A stretch of 34,068 nucleotides of DNA from Candidatus Limiplasma stercoravium (GTDB taxonomy: Bacteria > Bacillota > Clostridia > Christensenellales > Aristaeellaceae), in assembly GCA_018715175.1 (NCBI GenBank), contig DVME01000110.1, forward strand, positions 1-34,068. Direction: 5' to 3'. The notes beneath the pieces were generated by a model. It had not been told where the DNA came from and searched no databases. It saw nothing but the letters and a program-made list of their open reading frames with translations. The position numbers and the translations under genes are program-made. Below are positions 28,708-34,068 of this stretch, in pieces (positions within the stretch are counted from its first letter, which is position 1; each line of letters starts with the position of its first letter).

Positions 28708-30948
28708 CTACATCAAGGTAACGGGGTTTACCTCGCAGCAAACGCGGGTAGCGCCGTCGCTTACGCCGCCCAGCTCGCTTAAGAGCGCCAGCAGCGGCTC
28801 GGCGTCGGGGTGCTGGAACACCTTGAGCAAGACCTGATAGCGAAACTGTCCGCGAATGCGCTTTACGGGCGCGGCGTCCAGGCGCACCATGAGCGTGCGG
28901 CGCTTTTGAGGCGGGTGGGAAAGCAGGTAGGTTTGCACGGTGTCATACAGCCTTTCAGCCATGGCCTGGGCCCCGGCTTCCGAAGGGCTTTCCACCAGCA
29001 GGCGCGCCAGGGACGTAAACGGCGGATACAGCCCTGCTCGGCGGCGGCGGAATTCCTGCTCGAAAAAGGCGCGGTAGTCCTGCCGGGCGGCAGCCTGAAT
29101 GCAGGGGCTGTCGGGCTTGTAGGTTTGCACGATCACCTCGCCGGGACGCTCGGCCCGTCCTGCGCGGCCCGCCACCTGGGTGATAAGCTGAAACGTGCGT
29201 TCCGGCGCGCGGTAGTCGGGCAGGTTGAGCGTCATATCCGCCGCCACCACGCCCACCAGCGTCACCCGGGGAAAATCCAGCCCTTTGGCGATCATCTGCG
29301 TGCCGATGAGCACCCGCGCCTCGCCCCGTCCGAAGCGGTCCAAAAGCTTGGCGTGCGCGTCGCGGCTGCGCGTGGTGTCGTTGTCCATGCGCACGGTCGG
29401 CACGTCGGGAAACAGCCGCCGCACCTCCTCCTCCACGCGCTGGGTGCCGCTGCCGAAATAGCGGATGTAGGCGCTTTGGCACTCCGGGCAGCGCTTGGGG
29501 GGCGGCTGGGTCAGGCCGCACATGTGGCAGCGCAGCACGCCGGGGTCGTCCGGGCGCTCGCGGTGAAGGGTCATGGTGAGGTCGCATTGCTCGCAGCGCA
29601 CCACATAGCCGCAGCTTCGGCAGCTGACGAAGGTGTTGTATCCTCGGCGGTTGAGGAACAGCATGGCCTGGTCGCCCCGCGCCAGGCAGTCCGAGAGCGC
29701 CTGGGTGAGCGCGCGGCTGAACAGCGAGCGGTTGCCCTGCTCCAGCTCGCGGCGCATGTCCACCACCGTCACATGCGGCATGGGGTGCCCCAGGACGCGC
29801 CGGGGCATTTCCACCAGGGTATAGTCGCCCCGCCGCGCCATGGCAAAGGAAAGAATGCTGGGCGTCGCGCTGCTCAAAACCAGGGTCGCGCCTTCGCGCG
29901 CGGCGCGGCTGGCGGCGACACGGCGGGCGTCGTAGCGCGGGTGGCGGTCGCTGAGGTAGGTTGACTCGTGCTCCTCGTCGATGACGATCAGCCCCAATCG
30001 TTCCACCGGCGCAAAAACGGCCGAACGCGCCCCCACGACCACCCGCGCCGCCCCCAGGCGAATGCGCCGCCACTCGTCAACGCGCTGGCTGTCGGTGAGG
30101 CGGCTGTGCAAAACGGCGGTCTGCGGGCCGAAGCGCTCGCGGAACCAGCGCACCATCTGCGGGGTGAGGGCGATTTCCGGCACGAGGATGATGGCGCCGC
30201 GGCCCATGGCCAACGCCTCGTTGACCATGGCCAGATAGACCTCGGTTTTGCCGCTGCCGGTGACGCCGTTGAGCAAAAAGGCGCCTTGCCCCGCCTGCAG
30301 CGAAGGGCGCATGGTTTCCAGGGCTTCGCGCTGATCGGCGGTCAGAGGCGGCGGCTGGGTTAGGACGGCCGGCGCGGGTTGGGCCGGCGGCGAGGGCTGC
30401 TGGCTAAGCTGCACAAGCCCTTCGCTTTGCAGGGCGCGCAGCGCATCGCGTGGATTCTTGACCAGCTTGGCCAAATCGCTCACCCGGTGGGGCGCGCCGC
30501 CCTCCAAAAGCCTCAGCAGCGAAACGCGCTTGGGCGAGCGCCGCATGCGCGCCGCAGCCTGACCTACTTCGACCCCCGGCGCAAGAGAAGCGTAAAGCTC
30601 TTTTTTTTCTGGCGTCCGTCCATCGCGCATGCCTGGAGGGAGCATCAGGCGCAGCGTTTCGCACAGGGGACAATGGGACGCTTGGGCCATTTCGCGCGCC
30701 AGCTCCATCAACTGCGGCAGCAAGGAAGGCACGCTGTCCAACACGCGGGAAATGGGTTTGAGCTTTTCCGGCGGGAGACCGTCGGGAGGAGCGTCTTGCA
30801 ACGCTACCACATAACCGCCAACCTGCCTTGGGCCCAGAGGAACGCTGACGCGCATGCCCGCTTGCAGGCGCAGGCCTTGGGGCACCGTGTAGGAAAAGGG
30901 CTTGGCCACATTGGTGTGCGCCACGTCTACGATGACCTGCGCGTACAT
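28708..30948 (-). CDS. priA: Primosomal replication restart helicase PriA
   Basis: A 746-residue superfamily 2 helicase that reloads the replisome at stalled forks. The N-terminal DNA-binding domain starts YAQVIVDVAHTNVAKPFSYT. Walker A is GVTGSGKTEVYL (about residue 230), Walker B is IDEEHE, and SSATPS follows. The zinc-binding insertion carries cysteine pairs in CRSCGYVVRCEQCD and CHMCGLTQPPPKRCPECQS. Helicase domain two has GTQMIAKGLDFPRV and QVAGRAGRAERPGEV. The start ATG at 30948 follows AAAGGAGG with six-base spacing. An ATG at 30972 overlapping the carboxypeptidase stop lacks such a site. Confidence 0.97.
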   Translation of the reverse strand: MYAQVIVDVAHTNVAKPFSYTVPQGLRLQAGMRVSVPLGPRQVGGYVVALQDAPPDGLPPEKLKPISRVLDSVPSLLPQLMELAREMAQASHCPLCETLRLMLPPGMRDGRTPEKKELYASLAPGVEVGQAAARMRRSPKRVSLLRLLEGGAPHRVSDLAKLVKNPRDALRALQSEGLVQLSQQPSPPAQPAPAVLTQPPPLTADQREALETMRPSLQAGQGAFLLNGVTGSGKTEVYLAMVNEALAMGRGAIILVPEIALTPQMVRWFRERFGPQTAVLHSRLTDSQRVDEWRRIRLGAARVVVGARSAVFAPVERLGLIVIDEEHESTYLSDRHPRYDARRVAASRAAREGATLVLSSATPSILSFAMARRGDYTLVEMPRRVLGHPMPHVTVVDMRRELEQGNRSLFSRALTQALSDCLARGDQAMLFLNRRGYNTFVSCRSCGYVVRCEQCDLTMTLHRERPDDPGVLRCHMCGLTQPPPKRCPECQSAYIRYFGSGTQRVEEEVRRLFPDVPTVRMDNDTTRSRDAHAKLLDRFGRGEARVLIGTQMIAKGLDFPRVTLVGVVAADMTLNLPDYRAPERTFQLITQVAGRAGRAERPGEVIVQTYKPDSPCIQAAARQDYRAFFEQEFRRRRAGLYPPFTSLARLLVESPSEAGAQAMAERLYDTVQTYLLSHPPQKRRTLMVRLDAAPVKRIRGQFRYQVLLKVFQHPDAEPLLALLSELGGVSDGATRVCCEVNPVTLM

Positions 30949-30971
30949 GCGCGGCCTCCTTTCCTGGGACA

Positions 30972-32405
30972 TCAGCGGTAAAAGCGGTTGCGCGGCTTGG
31001 GAATGCGCCCGGAATGGCGGCGTCCGCTGCGGTGGAACAGCCGTCCCATGAGCCGCAGGATCAATAGCAGCGCGCCCAGGGGCAGAACGATGTACAGCGC
31101 CATTTCCAGCGTAAAGGGCGGGAAAGGATTGGGGTCGGCGTACACCATGGTTTCGATTTCCTCAAGGGACAAAGGCGCGTCCTCGCGCCGCTCCACCGAG
31201 CGAGAAGCGACCAATTCGTACACGATGGCGCTACCGCCGTCGTTGGGGTAATAGGTCATGGTGCCCATGGTTTCTCCCTGCGTGATGGGAGCGGAAAAAT
31301 CGCGCGAATACTGGATGAGCACGGTTTGGCGCAGGTTGCGCGACATGTTTTGGGCTTCTTCTTTGGTGGCGACAATCTGCACGCTGCGCGTCTGATCCGT
31401 GGCGCGCAAATCCAGGCGTAGCCTGCCGTAGCCGGGATCGTCCAGGGAGAAGCTCTTGGCTTCCACCTCGATGGGGTTGAGGGCGTACAGCTCCATGGGC
31501 GTCAGGCTCACAAACTGCGTAAACCCATAGTCCATCAGCTTTTGCGTATCCGTCCAGCGCCCTTCCTGCGTGGACTTGAACACCACGGAAATCAGCTCCA
31601 CGCCGTCGCGCTCCGCCGCGCCCACAAAGCAGTAGCCTGCTTGCGAATGATTGCCCGATTTGATGCCAATCGCGCCGGGATAATAATACTCGTTGTCGTC
31701 CAGGCTGGGATTCATGAACAGGCGGGTGGTGCTGGTGAGCACCCGGGAGCTATGCAGGTTGCTGCGCGGAAGGGTATAGGTGTAGGACTTGGCCATGTCG
31801 CGGAACAAATCGTTTTCCATGGCGGCCTTGGCAATGAGCGCCATGTCGCGCGCGGTGGTGTAGTGGTTGTCGTCGTGCAGGCCGTGCGGGTTGGCAAAAT
31901 GGGTGGAGGTGCAGCCCAGCAGGGCGGCCGCCTCGTTCATGAGGTTCACAAAGGCGGGGATGCTGCCGCTGATGGTTTCGGCAATGAGGTTGGCGCCTTC
32001 GTTGCCGGAACGGATCATCGTGGCGTACAGCAGGTCTTCAAACAGAATGCTTTCGCCGACATCCAGCCCAATGACGGAGCTGTCTTCGCCCACGTTGGCG
32101 GCGGTTTCGGAAAGATAGACGGTCTGGCTGAGGTCGCCCATCATGATGCCCAGCAGGAGGGTGAGTATTTTGGTGGTGGAAGCGGGATACATCATCATGT
32201 CCGCATCCTTTTCAAAAATCACCTCGCCGCTGCTGGCTTCGATGAGAATGGCCGATGTCGCATCCAGGTGGGAGCTTTCCAAAAGCTCGGGCTGCGTGGG
32301 GTCATACTCTGCCTGGGCCAGCGCGCCGGGCGCCCAGCATGGAACCAGGAGGAGCGCCACAGCAAGCACAACCGTCAAACCGCGCCGTATCCGCCCATTG
32401 CGCAT
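30972..32405 (-). CDS. D-alanyl-D-alanine carboxypeptidase (PBP5/DacF family)
   Basis: A 477-residue low-molecular-weight penicillin-binding protein that trims the terminal D-Ala of wall pentapeptides. A signal peptide (about 1-31, TVVLAVALLLVPCWAPGALA) precedes the peptidase S11 domain with SxxK as STTK (Ser76-Lys79), SGN (133-135) and KSG (249-251). A membrane segment near 437-456 (MALYIVLPLGALLLILRL) and a basic tail anchor the C-terminus, in place of the usual amphipathic helix. The ATG at 32405 has GGAGG seven bases upstream. It is the first gene of the long cluster, with a promoter at 32471-32500. Whether it is best called dacF or dacB is not decidable here; no sporulation promoter was seen. 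Confidence 0.93.
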   Translation of the reverse strand: MRNGRIRRGLTVVLAVALLLVPCWAPGALAQAEYDPTQPELLESSHLDATSAILIEASSGEVIFEKDADMMMYPASTTKILTLLLGIMMGDLSQTVYLSETAANVGEDSSVIGLDVGESILFEDLLYATMIRSGNEGANLIAETISGSIPAFVNLMNEAAALLGCTSTHFANPHGLHDDNHYTTARDMALIAKAAMENDLFRDMAKSYTYTLPRSNLHSSRVLTSTTRLFMNPSLDDNEYYYPGAIGIKSGNHSQAGYCFVGAAERDGVELISVVFKSTQEGRWTDTQKLMDYGFTQFVSLTPMELYALNPIEVEAKSFSLDDPGYGRLRLDLRATDQTRSVQIVATKEEAQNMSRNLRQTVLIQYSRDFSAPITQGETMGTMTYYPNDGGSAIVYELVASRSVERREDAPLSLEEIETMVYADPNPFPPFTLEMALYIVLPLGALLLILRLMGRLFHRSGRRHSGRIPKPRNRFYR

Positions 32406-32470
32406 GGCATTCCCTCCCGTCAACCGTTTTGGTACCGCGGCCTGGGCTTACGCCCATACCACAACACTTT

Positions 32471-32500
32471 ATTATACCACCAAAGAGGGCGTGTGTACAA
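32471..32500 (-). promoter_or_regulatory. Sigma-A promoter for the long carboxypeptidase-priA-rsgA cluster
   Basis: On the minus strand an extended -10, TGGTATAAT (hexamer 32471-32476), with a weak -35 TGTACA/TTGTAC at 17-18 bases (32494-32500). It is 66 bases before the ATG at 32405. The extended -10 TG probably makes up for the poor -35. Confidence 0.65.
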
Positions 32501-32637
32501 GCGCGGCTTTTCGGCGGCGGTGTTCTTCCCCTCTCAAAACATAACTTCACCATTTCTTGATTTTCTCCATGGCGAACCTAGCTATATTGAAATAGTCGTG
32601 GCGTAGGCAAATGATTCTCCGGATGTGTGCTTCCGCG

Positions 32638-32949
32638 TCACGGCGCGCCAGTATTTGGGGGAGGTACCGTAAAGAGGTCTATATCATTTACATGCCGGAT
32701 GACAAATACCGTCTCGCGACCATTCATCTTCCGCTCCAATAGTTCTTCTTTACAAAGCGGCAGAAGATCCTGTCGCGCTGTTTCCGTCGCTGTCCTGAAC
32801 TTCTTCCAGGCGTCCACCGCAACCTGCGCGGTCTTCCCTTCCAGCAGCCACCGCGCCCCTTTCAGTTGACGTTCGTTGAGGCGTCCGGTTGCTTAAAGGG
32901 CATTCATGCGTTTCTCTGTCAGCACGTGACCGAGGAGATATTCCTTCAT
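32638..32949 (-). pseudogene. Interrupted small reading frame of unknown family
   Basis: On the minus strand one frame runs from an ATG at 32949 (MKEYLLGHVLTEKRMNAL), meets a TAA at 32893-32895, then continues without a break as ATGRLNERQLKGARWLLEG, KTAQVAVDAWKKFRTATETA, RQDLLPLCKEELLERKMNGR and ETVFVIRHVNDIDLF, ending PPPNTGAP at a TGA (32638-32640). The part after the stop reads like a genuine helical protein of about 84 residues, with charged and hydrophobic spacing and normal composition, and it has no start codon of its own near the TAA. A nonsense-mutated small gene is the simplest reading. I do not recognise the family. Its surroundings (palindromes, IS-like debris) suggest it is mobile-element related, which is inference. 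Confidence 0.45.
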
Positions 32950-33024
32950 CCTGTCCACGCTCTGTGAAAGCATGCAGACTCATAATCAATAAAACCGGCG
33001 ACCTTCCCAGCCAATCGGTTGAGC

Positions 33025-33093
33025 TGACCCCATGGGTAAAGCGCATCGATGGGGTCACGGGTTCGAATCCTCGAATCGCAAGGTTCGAGGATT
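33025..33093. repeat. Two adjacent perfect palindromes with a tRNA-like T-arm sequence
   Basis: TGACCCCAT (33025-33033) and ATGGGGTCA (33049-33057) form a 9-base-pair inverted repeat with a 15-base loop. Directly after it comes GGGTTCGAATCC, the canonical tRNA T-loop sequence, which runs into a second perfect repeat AATCCTCGAA (33066-33075)/TTCGAGGATT (33084-33093) with an 8-base loop. AGCGCATC before GGGGTCACGGGTTCGAATCC also resembles a tRNA D-arm end, but there is no room for an anticodon arm. It is probably tRNA-derived debris or a recombination site. Confidence 0.5.
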
Positions 33094-33182
33094 GAGCTTC
33101 TCCCGTTCGTTTGCCAAGATAAGCAGGGTGGGAAGGGCATAGAAAACCGGGCTTTATCCTCAGGAAAGCGCGCCCTGTATAG

Positions 33183-33215
33183 AGCGCCCATGCCGGATTA
33201 AGCGGCATGGGCGCT
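33183..33215. terminator. Hairpin downstream of the surface-protein gene
   Basis: A perfect 13-base-pair stem, AGCGCCCATGCCG/CGGCATGGGCGCT, with a seven-base loop, 28 bases past the surface-protein stop at 33243. On the minus strand no T-run follows (CTATACAG), so if it terminates that gene it does so imperfectly. It could also be a boundary palindrome of a mobile segment. Confidence 0.45.
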
Positions 33216-33242
33216 GGGTTTTGCAATTCCCCAAAAGAACGC

Positions 33243-34068
33243 TTATCGAGTTTTGTTTTGCCGACGCCGACCCAAGGCGAGCGCGCCCAGCCCGCAAAGG
33301 CTCAGCAGCATCAGCATGATCCACAGCCCGGTAGGACTGCCGTCATCCGTCTTTGGCAGCAAAATGATCCTATCGTTGATGAATTGCACCTGCGCGGCGT
33401 CGTTTTGCGGAATTTTGCCGTCCGCACCATACGAAGAAGTGTTATACTCTTCGTCCAAGGCCTCTCGCACATGGTAGCTCACGCCCGCAGGCAGTCCAAG
33501 CGCCGTTGCTGAGTCGCCATGCTTCAGGGGAAAATGTGCCACGCCGGAATAAAACATCATGTCGCCATAGACGCCATTTACATTCGTATCTTCAAGGGTT
33601 ACAGTAAAGTTCCATTCTTTATTAAAGTCCTCCGCCTTTCCCCGTACCGTCTTGGTTACAGTCAGGCCGCCATATGCGTTCCTGGTATTGGTGAACACCG
33701 CCGTGGCGGTCGCATTGGCTTCGATGTTGCCGCGGATGGTGCCGCCTGGCGTGGTGACATAGCCGTCCTTATTCGCTTCTGCCTCGGTCACGGTGTAGGA
33801 AATCCCCGCGGGCAGACCCGTGGCGGCCTTTTGCTCGCCGTGCTTTAGGGTGAACGTCGCCACGCCATCCTCGAAGCTCATGTCGCCGTAGGTACCGCTG
33901 ATGCTCGTATCGCCGAGCGTGACGGTAAAGTTCCATTCCCTGTCGGTTTCGCCCGCGTTCCCGGCGACCGTCTTTGTTACGGTCAGGCCGCCATATGCGT
34001 TCCTGGTATTGGTGAGCACCGCCGTGGCGGTCGCATTGGCTTCGATGTTGCCGCGGATGGTGCCGCCT
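33243..34068 (-). CDS. Repetitive wall-anchored surface protein, C-terminal part (5' end outside window)
   Basis: The frame is open from the window edge to a stop at 33243, giving the last 274 or so residues of a larger protein. It shows 107-residue repeats of a DUF7601/Cna-B-like beta-sandwich: GGLTVTKTVAGNAGETDREW, NFTVTLGDTSISGTYGDM, LPAGISYTVTEAEANKDGY and TATAVFTNTRN. The Lys of TVTKTV, the Glu of TVTEAE and the Asn of FTNTRN sit where Cna-B domains form internal isopeptide bonds (inference). The C-terminus is a sorting signal: LPKTDDGSPTG, a hydrophobic stretch (LWIMLMLLSLCGLGALAL), then GRRRQNKTR. The pentapeptide is LPKTD rather than LPxTG. It is likely an adhesin or pilin-like protein attached by a sortase, with no sortase gene in the window. 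Confidence 0.85.
   Translation of the reverse strand, partial: GGTIRGNIEANATATAVLTNTRNAYGGLTVTKTVAGNAGETDREWNFTVTLGDTSISGTYGDMSFEDGVATFTLKHGEQKAATGLPAGISYTVTEAEANKDGYVTTPGGTIRGNIEANATATAVFTNTRNAYGGLTVTKTVRGKAEDFNKEWNFTVTLEDTNVNGVYGDMMFYSGVAHFPLKHGDSATALGLPAGVSYHVREALDEEYNTSSYGADGKIPQNDAAQVQFINDRIILLPKTDDGSPTGLWIMLMLLSLCGLGALALGRRRQNKTR
33655..34068 (-). repeat. Tandem 321-bp repeat in the surface-protein gene, cut by the window edge
   Basis: The 93-base block at 33655-33747 recurs at 33976-34068 with only two differences (at 33660/33981 and 33694/34015), a period of 321 bases or 107 codons. The rest of the unit is more diverged between copies. The second copy stops exactly at the window end. 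Confidence 0.85.

Larger units (their letters stand above)
32406..33242. other. Region without an intact gene
   Basis: About 840 bases between the carboxypeptidase and the surface protein. It holds the cluster promoter, the interrupted frame at 32638-32949, two nested palindromes at 33025-33093 and a hairpin at 33183-33215. Reading frames of 70-150 codons in this stretch overlap each other on both strands and show no recognisable motif or ribosome site. Confidence 0.6.

Noticed and set aside
33025-33093. Functional tRNA gene
   Set aside because: The T-loop motif is present but there is no room for an anticodon arm, the T-stem pairs at only three positions, and no acceptor stem can be formed.
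32750-33226. 158-codon minus-strand frame
   Set aside because: It overlaps the more protein-like frame at 32638-32949 in another register, crosses both palindromes and has no ribosome site.
33655-34068. CRISPR-like direct repeats
   Set aside because: The repeats are 321 bases apart, in frame and coding, as expected for a domain-repeat surface protein.

Overview
The window looks like chromosome from a high-GC, Gram-positive Clostridia-type bacterium (class inferred, genus not identifiable). The inference rests on the Firmicutes housekeeping order dac-priA-def-fmt-rsmB-rlmN-stp-prkC-rsgA-rpe, a PASTA-domain kinase, a RelQ-type small alarmone synthetase, strong AGGAGG ribosome-binding sites, and an LPxTG-like wall protein. 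Most long ORFs antisense to these genes are shadows caused by GC-rich codon use.

Layout. Positions 28-1011: wreck of an IS1182-type transposase. 1138-2768: an ECF sigma factor with its membrane-anchored partner. 2918-10720 (minus strand): gyrB, gyrA and two tandem paralogous GT-C glycosyltransferases, read from a promoter at 10804-10832. 10953-13796 (plus strand): an esterase overlapping a TlyA-type rRNA methyltransferase, then a secreted protein with five SH3b repeats. 13781-17609: five smaller units, namely a YwaF-like membrane protein, a membrane-anchored unknown, a DMT/YdcZ transporter, a RelQ-like (p)ppGpp synthetase and a DUF3048 protein, several with clear sigma-A promoters. Two gene pairs here overlap tail to tail.

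17732-32405 (minus strand) is a single run of thirteen genes. It starts at a promoter at 32471-32500 and continues: D,D-carboxypeptidase, priA, def, fmt, rsmB, rlmN, stp, prkC, rsgA, rpe, a 25-codon small ORF, a DEAD-box helicase and a MATE exporter. Many junctions are ATGA, TGATG or short overlaps, so translational coupling is likely. The cluster joins replication restart, formyl-Met metabolism, rRNA modification, ribosome assembly and wall-sensing Ser/Thr phosphorylation.

32406-33242 holds no intact gene: a promoter, an interrupted small reading frame and nested palindromes with a tRNA-like T-arm motif. From 33243 to the window edge is the 3' part of a repetitive surface protein with 107-residue repeats and an unusual LPKTD sorting motif.

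I see no CRISPR array, no intact rRNA or tRNA gene, and no obvious defence or secondary-metabolite cluster. The least explained items are the 25-residue ORF between rpe and the helicase, the possible second start inside the anti-sigma gene, the hairpin that hides the DMT transporter's ribosome-binding site just after relQ, the gyrase-linked glycosyltransferase pair, and the LPKTD sorting signal.
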